Shown here: positions 1-9,406 of the stretch, in pieces
How positions within the stretch are numbered: the first letter of the stretch is position 1
How the letters are laid out: each line of letters opens with the position of its first letter
Assembly (NCBI GenBank): GCA_032000125.1
Contig: DAMALH010000023.1
Coordinates: 1-64,000, forward strand
Direction of reading: 5' to 3'
From: Dryocola sp032000125
GTDB taxonomy: Bacteria; Pseudomonadota; Gammaproteobacteria; Enterobacterales; Enterobacteriaceae
Length of the DNA: 64,000 bases
The notes under the pieces: generated by a model
The model's database searches: none
What the model was told of the DNA's origin: nothing
What the model saw: the letters and a program-made list of their open reading frames with translations, nothing else
Made by a program: the position numbers and the translations under genes

Positions 1-51
<51 letters not shown>

Positions 52-71
52 GATTTTATCTCCAGTACAAA

Positions 72-317
72 TTATCCACAGCGCCGAAGGGCGGTAGTGG
101 TGGTTTTCTGCGTTCCTCACCAAGCCTTGTAAACAGAGTTATCCACAGGCAGCATGCTTTTCCTTTCGTTGCAAAGAAATGAACAAGTATTACAGGATAA
201 TGTTAACTGATTGATTAAAGGCGGAATATTTTCATGCCAAAATGTTAATATCGCCGTCTGAACCTTATCTTACAGTTGAATGACAAGGAGTTTTTATTTT
301 TATCCACATCCTGTGGA
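72..317. promoter_or_regulatory. datA: datA-like DnaA-box cluster with IHF site
   Basis: Three perfect TTATCCACA boxes lie at 72-80, 139-147 and 300-308, all in the same orientation. The third is part of the inverted repeat TCCACA-TCC-TGTGGA (303-317). Between boxes two and three the minus strand reads AATCAATCAGTTA (204-216), a full match to the IHF consensus WATCAANNNNTTR. In E. coli the locus datA, which binds DnaA and IHF and promotes DnaA-ATP hydrolysis, lies in this chromosomal place beside the glyV tRNAs, with an IHF site between DnaA boxes. Sequence and position therefore support a functional datA equivalent. No gene is seen in 52-321. Confidence 0.75.
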
Positions 318-321
318 CATG

Positions 322-1461
322 TCAGGCATCCCGCTTTAATCCCTTTTCAATGACGCGCACCAGCCTTTGTTTTTGCGGCAGCTGTACCTCTACTTCGTTC
401 GCGCTTCGCCGGGCCAATTGTTGCGCAATCGCCCAGTCAATATGTTCATCAAGCAGCGGATGCTCGCCTTTGCGCTGCTCTAACGCGGTAAGATGCGCTT
501 CATTCCACGGGGCGTTACCCAGCGCCACGGCGACGTTACGCAGCCAGCGTAAATGGCCGATGCGGCGAATAGCCGACCCTTCCGTCACTTTTAAAAAATG
601 CGCTTCACTCCAGGCGAACAGCTCAACCAGCGGCGGAGCGTGCAGCGCGCGTCGGGGACTGAAGTCATCTTCTTCGGTAAGCTGTGAAAAGCGATTCCAC
701 GGGCAGATGAGCTGGCAGTCATCGCAGCCGTATATGCGATTGCCAATCAGCGGCCTGAACGCTTCCGGGATCGCCCCTTCCAGCTCAATCGTCAGGTAGG
801 AAATGCAGCGGCGTGCATCGACGGTGTAGGGTTCCACAATCGCCCCGGTGGGGCATATGGTCATACAGGCCACGCAGCGCCCGCAGTTTTCTTCCACCGG
901 CTGGTCTACCGGCAACGGAATATCAACCAGTAATTCGCCAAGGAAGAAGAACGAGCCCGCGTCGCGGCTGAGGATAAGTGAGTGCTTACCTGTCCAGCCA
1001 AGCCCGGCCTTTTCGGCCAGCGGGCGTTCAAGAAGGGGCGCGGAATCCACAAAAGGTCTAAAATTCAGCGTGGAGCAGTGGGAGCGAATTAACTCACCCA
1101 GTTTTTTCAGCCGGTTACGTAGCAGCTTATGGTAGTCGCGTCCGAGGGCGTAACGGCTGACGTAGCCGAGCCCGGGGTTTTTCAGGGTTGAGGCAAACGC
1201 GGCGTTAGCCGGAAGGTAGTTCATTCTCACGCTAATTACGCGCAGCGTGCCGGGCAGCAGTTCGTGAGGCCGCGCGCGCATCATGCCGTGGCGCGCCATC
1301 CACTCCATCTCGCCGTGGTATTGTTTATCCAGCCATGCCTGGAGCTTCGGTTCGCTGGCGGTGAGATCGGTATCGGCAATACCCACCTGCTGGAAGCCGA
1401 GATCGTTGCCCCACTGTTTGATATTTTGCGCTAACTGATTGAGATCGAGGGGCTGTGACAT
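322..1461 (-). CDS. queG: Epoxyqueuosine reductase QueG
   Basis: Cobalamin- and Fe-S-dependent reductase that makes queuosine from epoxyqueuosine in tRNA wobble position 34. The protein reads nearly end to end like E. coli QueG, with two ferredoxin-type cysteine clusters, CGRCVACMTICP and CDDCQLICP, that bind the two [4Fe-4S] centres. The start MSQPLDLN at 1461 is chosen by homology; an extended frame exists upstream but has no support. Its ATG and that of divergent nnr share the CATG at 1459-1462, so the two genes overlap by two bases at their starts. Confidence 0.95.
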   Translation of the reverse strand: MSQPLDLNQLAQNIKQWGNDLGFQQVGIADTDLTASEPKLQAWLDKQYHGEMEWMARHGMMRARPHELLPGTLRVISVRMNYLPANAAFASTLKNPGLGYVSRYALGRDYHKLLRNRLKKLGELIRSHCSTLNFRPFVDSAPLLERPLAEKAGLGWTGKHSLILSRDAGSFFFLGELLVDIPLPVDQPVEENCGRCVACMTICPTGAIVEPYTVDARRCISYLTIELEGAIPEAFRPLIGNRIYGCDDCQLICPWNRFSQLTEEDDFSPRRALHAPPLVELFAWSEAHFLKVTEGSAIRRIGHLRWLRNVAVALGNAPWNEAHLTALEQRKGEHPLLDEHIDWAIAQQLARRSANEVEVQLPQKQRLVRVIEKGLKRDA

Positions 1462-2986
1462 GACGGACCATAACGAGAAATTAACCGCCAAAAGTATACC
1501 ACACTCCGTCTGGCCGGCGGACTGGCTGCGCAAAACGGAAAAACAGGTCGCAGACACTTTGGGGATTACGCTGTATGAACTGATGCTAAGGGCGGGCGAG
1601 GCGGCGTTTACCCTTGCCCGTGAGCGTTATCCTTATTCGCATCACTGGCTAATATTGTGCGGCCACGGCAATAACGGCGGCGATGGTTACGTTGTCGCTC
1701 GTCTGGCGCAGGCTGCTGGTATATCCGTCACTCTGCTTGCACAGGAAAGCGATAAGCCGCTCCCTGAAGAGGCGGAGCAGGCGCGCGAAGCCTGGCTGAA
1801 CGCCGGTGGAACTATCCATGCGGCAGAAATTACCTGGCCGGAAGCGGTCGATCTCATCGTTGATGGGTTACTTGGCACCGGGCTTACCAGCGCTCCGCGG
1901 GAAAACGTTGCTCAACTGATTGATAAAGTAAACCAACATTGCGCGCCGGTTGTTGCGCTGGATATTCCTTCCGGGTTACTGGCCGATACCGGCGCGACGC
2001 CGGGCGCAGTTATTCAGGCCAGCCATACGATGACGTTTATCGCCCTCAAACCTGGGTTGTTCACCGGCAAAGCGAGAGACGTGGTTGGGGAGGTTCATTA
2101 TCACGCTTTGGGGCTGGAATCCTGGCTGCATAAGCAGCATGCGCCGATCTCACGCTTTGACAGTAAGAATTTATCGGGCTGGCTCAGGCCGCGTAAACCT
2201 GCCTCCCACAAGGGAAGCAACGGCCGGCTGGTGATTATCGGCGGCGATAGCGGTACGGCGGGTGCGATTCGCATGACGGGTGAGGCCGCGCTGCGCGCCG
2301 GGGCCGGTCTGGTCCGCGTGCTGACCCGCAATGAAAATATCATCCCGCTGATAACCGCTCGCCCGGAATTAATGGTCCATGAGCTCACGCCCGCCTCGCT
2401 TGAGGACAGTCTGGAGTGGGCGGATGTCATTGTTATTGGGCCGGGGTTAGGCCAGCAGGAATGGGGTAAAAAAGCGCTGCAAAAAGTCGAGAACAGCCGC
2501 AAACCTATGCTGTGGGATGCAGATGCGCTTAACCTTCTGGCAATCAATCCCGATAAACGTCAGAATCGTATTATTACGCCTCATCCCGGTGAAGCCGCAC
2601 GCCTGTTAAATTGCGCCGTGTCACAAATTGAGAGTGACCGCTTACTTGCGGCCAATCGTCTGGTAAAACGTTATGGCGGCTGTGTGGTCTTAAAAGGTGC
2701 GGGTACGGTAGTGGTAAGCGAAGATGGCGAATGCGGGCTGATTGATACCGGCAACGCGGGCATGGGCAGCGGTGGAATGGGGGATGTGCTCTCAGGCATA
2801 ATTGGGGCCTTGCTGGCCCAGAAGCTTAACCCGTATGATGCAGCCTGCGCCGGCTGCGTTGCGCACGGCGCCGCCGCTGACGTTCTGGCCGATAAATTTG
2901 GCACCCGCGGCATGCTTGCAAGCGATCTTTTTACGACGTTGTACCCTTTTGTTAACCCGGATTTGAATACCAGAAACCATGATTAA
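1460..2986 (+). CDS. nnr: Bifunctional NAD(P)HX epimerase/dehydratase
   Basis: Repairs hydrated nicotinamide cofactors: the N-terminal domain epimerises NAD(P)HX, the C-terminal ADP-dependent dehydratase restores NAD(P)H. The N-terminal half carries GHGNNGGDGYVVAR; the C-terminal ribokinase-like half carries the nucleotide-binding run NAGMGSGGMGDVLSG. Length (508 aa) matches the family. The start MTDHNEK at 1460 overlaps the queG start. The gene overlaps tsaE by 8 bp, so nnr-tsaE-amiB-mutL-miaA-hfq-hflX reads as the known superoperon. Confidence 0.95.
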   Translation: MTDHNEKLTAKSIPHSVWPADWLRKTEKQVADTLGITLYELMLRAGEAAFTLARERYPYSHHWLILCGHGNNGGDGYVVARLAQAAGISVTLLAQESDKPLPEEAEQAREAWLNAGGTIHAAEITWPEAVDLIVDGLLGTGLTSAPRENVAQLIDKVNQHCAPVVALDIPSGLLADTGATPGAVIQASHTMTFIALKPGLFTGKARDVVGEVHYHALGLESWLHKQHAPISRFDSKNLSGWLRPRKPASHKGSNGRLVIIGGDSGTAGAIRMTGEAALRAGAGLVRVLTRNENIIPLITARPELMVHELTPASLEDSLEWADVIVIGPGLGQQEWGKKALQKVENSRKPMLWDADALNLLAINPDKRQNRIITPHPGEAARLLNCAVSQIESDRLLAANRLVKRYGGCVVLKGAGTVVVSEDGECGLIDTGNAGMGSGGMGDVLSGIIGALLAQKLNPYDAACAGCVAHGAAADVLADKFGTRGMLASDLFTTLYPFVNPDLNTRNHD

Positions 2987-3440
2987 TCGTGTTATTGCAT
3001 TATCTGATGAAGCCGCAACGCTTGCGCTGGGCGCGCGCGTAGCCGCAGCCTGCGAAGGCGCCACCGTGATTTATCTTTACGGCGATCTTGGCGCGGGGAA
3101 AACTACGTTCAGCCGGGGATTTATGCAGGCGCTGGGTCACAAAGGGAACGTGAAAAGCCCAACCTACACTCTGGTTGAGCCTTACAGTCTTGATAGGTTG
3201 ATGGTGTACCATTTCGATTTGTATCGTCTGGCGGACCCGGAAGAACTTGAGTTTATGGGGATCCGTGACTATTTTGCCAACGATGCAATTTGCCTGGTAG
3301 AGTGGCCGCAGCAGGGGAAAGGCGTACTGCCGGAACCCGATATCGAGCTGCATTTAAGTTACGAGGCGCAAGGGCGTGAGGCACGCATAACAGCAGTTTC
3401 CTCATCTGGTGATTCGTTACTGGCGCGGTTAGCCAAATAA
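2979..3440 (+). CDS. tsaE: tRNA t6A synthesis ATPase TsaE
   Basis: ATPase partner of TsaB-TsaD in making N6-threonylcarbamoyladenosine at position 37 of ANN-decoding tRNAs. The P-loop GDLGAGKTT lies near residue 35-43, and the downstream SPTYTLVEPY and LVEWPQ segments are typical of the family. Length (153 aa) is as in E. coli. It overlaps nnr by 8 bp and is 13 bp from amiB. Confidence 0.95.
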   Translation: MINRVIALSDEAATLALGARVAAACEGATVIYLYGDLGAGKTTFSRGFMQALGHKGNVKSPTYTLVEPYSLDRLMVYHFDLYRLADPEELEFMGIRDYFANDAICLVEWPQQGKGVLPEPDIELHLSYEAQGREARITAVSSSGDSLLARLAK

Positions 3441-3453
3441 CAAGGATGACGGG

Positions 3454-4776
3454 ATGATCTATCGCGTTAAGGGTTGGTTGATAGCAGCCTTGCTACTGGT
3501 GATGTGTCACCAGGGCTGGGCGGCGAGCCTTGCGGATATTCAGGTATCTAACGGGGATAATCAGGCGCGTATCACCTTTAGTTTTATGGGCGATCCGGAA
3601 TATTCGTTTGTTCAGGATAATAAAAAAAGCGTTGCGCTGGATATCAAACAAACCGGCGTGATTCAGGGATTACCGCTGCAGTTTAGCGGTGATAACCTTG
3701 TGAAAAGCATCCGTTCCGGACAGCCGAAAGATGCCGGCTCTTTACGTCTTGTGGTGGACCTTACCCAGCCGGGCAAAACGCGCGCCGTGAAGCAGAAAAA
3801 CGGCACGGGCTACACCGTGGTGTTTACCATTAATGCGGATGCGCCACCGCCGCCGCCGGTTGTGGCTAAGCGTGTAGAGCCAGCGCCGGTGCCCCGGCCT
3901 TCCGAACCGGCTAAAAATCCTTTTAAAACGCAGCAGGTAACGGGCGTTATCGGCTCTAATACCGTTACTCGTCCTGCTCGCACTAAGCGAACCAACGTAA
4001 GTTCAGATACCGTTGTGGTGGCTATCGATGCCGGACACGGCGGCCAGGATCCCGGCGCAATCGGGCCTGGGGGCACGAAAGAGAAAAACGTTACTATTTC
4101 GATTGCCCGTAAACTGCGCGCGCTGCTTAATGACGATCCGATGTTTAAGGGCGTACTGACCCGCGACGGCGACTATTTCATTTCGGTTATGGGCCGCTCG
4201 GACGTCGCCCGCAAGCAGAACGCCAATATTCTGGTTTCGATTCATGCCGACGCCGCGCCGAACCGTGATGCGACAGGCGCTTCCGTGTGGGTGCTGTCAA
4301 ATCGCCGCGCGAACAGCGAAATGGCGGGCTGGCTTGAGCAGCACGAGAAACAGTCGGAACTGCTGGGCGGCGCGGGTGACGTGCTGGCAAACAGCCAGGC
4401 GGATCCTTATCTCAGCCAGGCGGTGCTGGATTTGCAGTTCGGCCATTCCCAGCGTGTCGGGTATGATGTCGCGACGAAAATGCTGGCGCAGCTTGGGCAG
4501 GTAGGTTCGCTGCACAAGCGCCGCCCGGAACATGCGAGCCTTGGCGTGCTGCGCTCCCCGGACATCCCCTCCGTGCTGGTGGAAACCGGGTTTATCAGCA
4601 ATAACGGCGAAGAGCGCCTGCTCGATAGCGAGGCGTACCAGCAGCAGATTGCAAAAGCTATCTACGAAGGGCTGCGAAATTACTTCCTGACGCACCCGTT
4701 ACAGTCAGCGCCTGCGATGGGACAAACTGCAAAAGCGCAGGGTGCTGATGCAGACAAAGTAGCCATTACTCAATAA
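3454..4776 (+). CDS. amiB: N-acetylmuramoyl-L-alanine amidase AmiB
   Basis: Periplasmic zinc amidase that splits septal peptidoglycan during cell separation, activated in E. coli by EnvC. A Sec signal peptide (residues 1-24, ending GWAA) precedes an AMIN domain (about 25-125), a proline-rich linker, and an Amidase_3 domain with DAGHGGQDPGAIG, SIHADA and VETGFISN, containing the zinc-binding His/Glu residues. The 440-aa length is close to E. coli AmiB. mutL starts 8 bp after its stop. Confidence 0.95.
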   Translation: MIYRVKGWLIAALLLVMCHQGWAASLADIQVSNGDNQARITFSFMGDPEYSFVQDNKKSVALDIKQTGVIQGLPLQFSGDNLVKSIRSGQPKDAGSLRLVVDLTQPGKTRAVKQKNGTGYTVVFTINADAPPPPPVVAKRVEPAPVPRPSEPAKNPFKTQQVTGVIGSNTVTRPARTKRTNVSSDTVVVAIDAGHGGQDPGAIGPGGTKEKNVTISIARKLRALLNDDPMFKGVLTRDGDYFISVMGRSDVARKQNANILVSIHADAAPNRDATGASVWVLSNRRANSEMAGWLEQHEKQSELLGGAGDVLANSQADPYLSQAVLDLQFGHSQRVGYDVATKMLAQLGQVGSLHKRRPEHASLGVLRSPDIPSVLVETGFISNNGEERLLDSEAYQQQIAKAIYEGLRNYFLTHPLQSAPAMGQTAKAQGADADKVAITQ

Positions 4777-4784
4777 GGATTTCT

Positions 4785-6644
4785 ATGCCGATTCAGGTTC
4801 TGCCTCCCCAGCTTGCGAACCAGATTGCCGCAGGCGAAGTGGTTGAACGCCCTGCGTCGGTGGTAAAAGAGCTGATAGAAAACAGCCTTGATGCCGGCGC
4901 GACGCGTATCGACATTGATATCGAACGCGGCGGTGCGAAGCTTATCCGCATTCGCGATAATGGCTGCGGTATCAACAAAGATGAGCTGGCGCTGGCGCTG
5001 GCTCGTCATGCTACCAGCAAGATAGCTTCACTTAATGACCTGGAGGCCATTATCAGCCTCGGTTTTCGTGGTGAAGCGCTGGCAAGTATCAGCTCGGTGG
5101 CTCGCCTCACGCTGACTTCGCGCACCGCAGAACAAAGCGAAGCGTGGCAGGCCTACGCGGAAGGGCGCGATCAAAATGTGACGGTAAAACCCGCCGCTCA
5201 CCCGGTTGGCACCACGCTTGAAGTCCTGGATTTGTTCTACAACACGCCAGCCCGGCGCAAATTTATGCGCACGGAGAAAACCGAATTCAACCATATCGAT
5301 GAGATCGTGCGCCGCATTGCGCTGGCGCGCTTTGACGTCTCGATAAACCTCAATCACAACGGCAAAATGGTGCGTCAGTATCGCGCCGTGCAGGCAGGCG
5401 CGCCACGTGAACGCCGTCTTGGGGCGATTTGCGGCACGCCGTTTTTAGAACAGGCGCTGGAAATCGAATGGCAGCATGGCGACCTGGCGCTGCGGGGATG
5501 GGTGGCCGAACCTTCTGCCACTACCTCGACGCTTGCGGAAATTCAGTACTGCTATGTGAATGGTCGCATGATGCGCGATCGCCTGATTGTTCATGCTATT
5601 CGCCAGGCCTGTGAAGATAAGCTGGGCGCCGATCGGCAGCCGGCTTTCGTGCTTTATCTGGAAATCGACCCGCATCAGGTTGACGTGAACGTGCATCCCG
5701 CCAAGCACGAGGTTCGCTTCCATCAGTCGCGCCTGGTGCATGATTTTATTTATCAGGGCGTGCTGAGCGTGCTGCAGCAGCAAAGTGAAAATCATCTGCT
5801 GCAAGAAGCAACGCCAGCCGGAGCCGTGCAGGAACGCTGGCAGCCGGAAAACCGTGCGGCCTCGGGGCGCAATCAGTTTTCTACGCCGCCTCAAACGCCC
5901 TCCGCGCCTCGTGAAACGGCGCCGCGCGCCTCCGGAGGCCATTCCGGCGGGCATCATCAACCCGCATGGCCAAATGCGACGCCCGGATACCAGAAGCAGC
6001 AGGGCGAGCTTTATCGCCAGCTACTGGATACCCCAGCGGTGCTGCCAGCGGCCAATCGCGCTGAGGAGCCGAGCGCGCTGGAAGGGCATGCTCAGAGTTT
6101 TGGGCGGGTGCTGACGGTTATCCCGCCGGAGTATGCGCTTCTGGAACGAGATGGCAGCCTGATGCTGTTATCGCTTACCGTGGCGGATCGCTGGCTGAAG
6201 CAGGCTCAGCTTGTTCCAGGCAGCGAAGGCGTGCGCGCGCAGCCGTTGCTGATTCCCGTACGTATGAAAGTCGCTAAAGAAGAGCTGGACGTGTTGCTGC
6301 GCTATCAGCCGTTATTACTGAGTATGGGTATTGAGTTTGCCGCAGAGGCCAGACAAATAACGATACGCACCGTACCTTTACCTTTACGTAAACAAAATTT
6401 ACAAATCTTGATTCATGAACTGCCAGGATACCTGGCGCAACAGGCAGAGGTTAGCGCCGCGCAAATTGCGCACTGGTTTGCTCGTCATTTGACCTGCGAG
6501 CACGAGCGGTGGAATCAGGCACAAGCTATTGCTTTACTTGCCGATATTGAGCGCCTTTGCCCGCAACTGGTGAAAAATCCACCTGGCGGTTTGTTACAAC
6601 CTGTTGATTTAACGCTGGCGATGAACGCCCTGAAACATGACTGA
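4785..6644 (+). CDS. mutL: DNA mismatch repair protein MutL
   Basis: ATPase linking MutS mismatch recognition to MutH nicking and UvrD unwinding. GHKL motifs are visible: ENSLDAGAT, RDNGCGI and GFRGEALASI in the first ~105 residues. A proline/glutamine-rich linker (about 350-420) joins the C-terminal dimerisation domain. The endonuclease motif of MutH-less species is not seen, as expected where methyl-directed repair operates. 619 aa; overlaps miaA by 8 bp. Confidence 0.96.
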   Translation: MPIQVLPPQLANQIAAGEVVERPASVVKELIENSLDAGATRIDIDIERGGAKLIRIRDNGCGINKDELALALARHATSKIASLNDLEAIISLGFRGEALASISSVARLTLTSRTAEQSEAWQAYAEGRDQNVTVKPAAHPVGTTLEVLDLFYNTPARRKFMRTEKTEFNHIDEIVRRIALARFDVSINLNHNGKMVRQYRAVQAGAPRERRLGAICGTPFLEQALEIEWQHGDLALRGWVAEPSATTSTLAEIQYCYVNGRMMRDRLIVHAIRQACEDKLGADRQPAFVLYLEIDPHQVDVNVHPAKHEVRFHQSRLVHDFIYQGVLSVLQQQSENHLLQEATPAGAVQERWQPENRAASGRNQFSTPPQTPSAPRETAPRASGGHSGGHHQPAWPNATPGYQKQQGELYRQLLDTPAVLPAANRAEEPSALEGHAQSFGRVLTVIPPEYALLERDGSLMLLSLTVADRWLKQAQLVPGSEGVRAQPLLIPVRMKVAKEELDVLLRYQPLLLSMGIEFAAEARQITIRTVPLPLRKQNLQILIHELPGYLAQQAEVSAAQIAHWFARHLTCEHERWNQAQAIALLADIERLCPQLVKNPPGGLLQPVDLTLAMNALKHD

Positions 6645-7584
6645 AGTAAGCAAAAACCTGCCAAAGGCAATTTTTTTGATGGGGCCTACGGCCTCAGGTA
6701 AGACGGCATTAGCCATTAATTTGCGTAAATCGTTGCCGGTAGAGTTGATAAGCGTCGATTCGGCCCTTATCTATCAGGGGATGGACATCGGAACGGCGAA
6801 GCCGACGGCGCAAGAGCAAGCTCAGGCTCCGCACCGGTTACTCGACATTCTCGATCCGGCGCAGGCCTATTCAGCCGCGGATTTCCGGCGCGATGCGCTA
6901 GCGCAGATGGATGAGATTACCGCAAGCGGGCGTATCCCCTTGTTAGTTGGGGGGACGATGCTGTACTTCAAGGCGTTGTTAGAAGGGCTTTCACCGTTAC
7001 CTGCGGCCAATGCGGACGTTCGCGCGAGGATTGAACAACAGGCAGCAGAGCACGGATGGGATGCGCTGCATCGTCAACTGGTTGAAGTCGACCCGGTTGC
7101 CGGGGCACGGATTCATCCAAATGATCCGCAAAGGCTTTCCCGGGCACTGGAAGTTTTTTTCATTTCGGGTAAAACTTTAACGGAACTGACGCAAACGTCA
7201 GGAGACGCTCTGCCGTATCAGGTGCATCAGTTCGCCATCGCCCCGGCGAGCCGTGAACTGCTCCATCAACGAATTGAGCAGCGTTTTCATCAGATGTTAG
7301 CTTCAGATTTTGAAGCAGAAGTGCGGGCGCTATTTGCCCGTGGAGATTTGCATACGGATATGCCTTCCGTTCGTTGTGTGGGATACCGCCAGATGTGGTC
7401 GTATCTTGAAGGTGAGATTTCATACGATGAAATGGTTTATCGAGGTGTTTGCGCCACGAGACAGTTAGCGAAGCGCCAGATCACCTGGTTGCGCGGTTGG
7501 GAGGGAGTTCACTGGTTAGACAGTGAAAAACCGCAACAGGCGTTAAACGAGGTGATTGAGGTTGTTGGTGATATCGCCCACTGA
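6637..7584 (+). CDS. miaA: tRNA dimethylallyltransferase MiaA
   Basis: Transfers a dimethylallyl group to N6 of A37 in tRNAs reading UNN codons. The P-loop GPTASGKTALA lies at about residues 16-26, followed by the conserved SVDSALIYQGMDIGTAKP segment and the VRCVGYRQMW motif near residue 245. 315 aa, the usual length. The gene is translationally coupled to mutL by an 8-bp overlap; 85 bp separate it from hfq, where E. coli has hfq promoters. Confidence 0.96.
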   Translation: MTEVSKNLPKAIFLMGPTASGKTALAINLRKSLPVELISVDSALIYQGMDIGTAKPTAQEQAQAPHRLLDILDPAQAYSAADFRRDALAQMDEITASGRIPLLVGGTMLYFKALLEGLSPLPAANADVRARIEQQAAEHGWDALHRQLVEVDPVAGARIHPNDPQRLSRALEVFFISGKTLTELTQTSGDALPYQVHQFAIAPASRELLHQRIEQRFHQMLASDFEAEVRALFARGDLHTDMPSVRCVGYRQMWSYLEGEISYDEMVYRGVCATRQLAKRQITWLRGWEGVHWLDSEKPQQALNEVIEVVGDIAH

Positions 7585-7669
7585 ATGTGTACAATTGAGA
7601 CGTATCGTGCGCAATTTTTCAGAATCGCAAGGTTCTAAGTACAAAACAAGCATATAAGGAAAAGATAGA

Positions 7670-7978
7670 ATGGCTAAGGGGCAATCTTTACAAGATCCGT
7701 TCCTGAACGCATTGCGTCGGGAACGTGTTCCAGTTTCTATTTATTTGGTGAACGGTATTAAGCTGCAAGGTCAGATTGAGTCTTTCGATCAGTTCGTGAT
7801 CCTGTTGAAAAACACGGTCAGTCAGATGGTCTATAAGCACGCGATTTCAACTGTTGTTCCGTCTCGTCCGGTATCTCATCACAGTAATAACACGGGTACT
7901 AGCGGTTCTGGCAGCTACCACCACGGTGGAAGTGCGCAGAGTTCTGCGCCACAACAAGACAGCGAAGACGCCGAATAA
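7670..7978 (+). CDS. hfq: RNA chaperone Hfq
   Basis: Hexameric Sm-like protein that pairs small RNAs with mRNAs. The N-terminal ~65 residues are the conserved Sm fold: Sm1 around INGIKLQG-like VNGIKLQGQIESFD and Sm2 YKHAISTVVPSRPV. A glycine/serine/histidine-rich tail follows and ends in the acidic tip DSEDAE, which in E. coli helps release RNA. 102 aa, as in E. coli. Preceded by a good ribosome site (AAGGAAAAG). Confidence 0.97.
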   Translation: MAKGQSLQDPFLNALRRERVPVSIYLVNGIKLQGQIESFDQFVILLKNTVSQMVYKHAISTVVPSRPVSHHSNNTGTSGSGSYHHGGSAQSSAPQQDSEDAE

Positions 7979-8052
7979 GGCATTTGTTGTTTTCCAGATC
8001 GGGGAACCAGGAAAGCTGTGTTCCCCGCTGGTCTTTTTGAGAGGTTATACGC

Positions 8053-9333
8053 TTGTTTGACCGTTATGACGCAGGTGAGCAGGCGGTACTGGTACACATC
8101 TATTTTTCGCAAGACAAAGACATGGAAGACCTCGCGGAGTTTGAATCCCTGGTCTCTTCAGCCGGTGTCGAAGCGCTGCAGGTGGTTACCGGTAGCCGCA
8201 AAGCGCCGCATCCAAAGTATTTTGTTGGTGAAGGCAAAGCCGTAGAAATTGCCGATGCAGTTAAAGCCACCGGGGCCTCGGTCGTGCTATTCGACCATGC
8301 GTTGTCCCCGGCGCAAGAGCGTAACCTTGAAGCCCTGTGCGCCTGTCGGGTTATCGACAGAACGGGTCTTATTTTAGATATTTTTGCTCAGCGTGCGCGT
8401 ACTCACGAAGGTAAGCTGCAGGTTGAACTGGCACAGTTGCGCCATCTGGCAACGCGTCTGGTCCGTGGCTGGACCCACCTTGAGCGCCAGAAAGGTGGGA
8501 TCGGTTTACGCGGTCCTGGCGAAACGCAGCTCGAAACGGACCGCCGACTGCTGCGTAACCGCATCATGCAGATCCTTGGACGCTTAGAACGAGTTGAAAA
8601 ACAGCGCGAACAAGGGCGGCGCTCGCGGGCGAAAGCCGATGTGCCGACGGTCTCACTGGTGGGCTACACCAACGCCGGTAAATCCACCCTCTTTAACCAA
8701 ATTACAGCGGCTGAAGTGTATGCCGCAGATCAGCTTTTCGCCACGCTCGATCCTACGCTGCGTCGTATCGACGTTGCAGACGTGGGGGAAACCGTGCTGG
8801 CAGATACGGTGGGCTTTATTCGGCATCTGCCTCATGACCTTGTGGCAGCGTTTAAAGCAACCTTGCAGGAGACCCGTCAGGCCACGCTGTTATTACACGT
8901 GATTGATGCGTCGGACCTCAGAGTGCAGGAGAACATCGCCGCAGTCGATGCCGTTTTAGAAGAAATCGAAGCCGATGAAATACCTGTCCTGCTGGTGATG
9001 AACAAAGTCGATATGCTTGATGACTTCGAGCCGCGTATCGACAGGAACGATGAAAATATACCGATACGCGTCTGGCTTTCAGCCCAGACGGGGGCCGGTA
9101 TTTCACTGCTTTTCCAGGCTTTGACTGAACGTTTATCTGGTGAAATTGCGCAGCATACGTTGTGCTTACCCCCCCAGGCTGGGCGACTTCGAAGCCGGTT
9201 TTATCAGCTTCAGGCAATAGAAAAAGAGTGGATGGAGGATGACGGCAGCGTTGGCTTACAGGTTCGTATGCCCATCGTCGACTGGCGTCGCCTCTGTAAA
9301 CAAGAACCGGCACTGATGGATTACATTGTTTGA
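8053..9333 (+). CDS. hflX: Ribosome-splitting GTPase HflX (TTG start)
   Basis: GTPase that binds the 50S subunit and splits stalled ribosomes, notably in heat stress. An N-terminal HflX domain with the glycine-rich LRGPGETQLETDRR helix precedes the G domain: G1 GYTNAGKST, G3 DTVGF, G4 NKVD. The protein starts MFDRYDAGEQ from a TTG codon at 8053, as the E. coli gene does by alignment; no ATG fits. 426 aa. Follows hfq by 74 bp. Confidence 0.95.
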   Translation: MFDRYDAGEQAVLVHIYFSQDKDMEDLAEFESLVSSAGVEALQVVTGSRKAPHPKYFVGEGKAVEIADAVKATGASVVLFDHALSPAQERNLEALCACRVIDRTGLILDIFAQRARTHEGKLQVELAQLRHLATRLVRGWTHLERQKGGIGLRGPGETQLETDRRLLRNRIMQILGRLERVEKQREQGRRSRAKADVPTVSLVGYTNAGKSTLFNQITAAEVYAADQLFATLDPTLRRIDVADVGETVLADTVGFIRHLPHDLVAAFKATLQETRQATLLLHVIDASDLRVQENIAAVDAVLEEIEADEIPVLLVMNKVDMLDDFEPRIDRNDENIPIRVWLSAQTGAGISLLFQALTERLSGEIAQHTLCLPPQAGRLRSRFYQLQAIEKEWMEDDGSVGLQVRMPIVDWRRLCKQEPALMDYIV

Positions 9334-9406
9334 CCGGCGCGCGTTTGTCCTGAAGACTTTTTCCCCTACGGGGGATATCACCGCACAACAAATATGGAGC
9401 ATAAAC

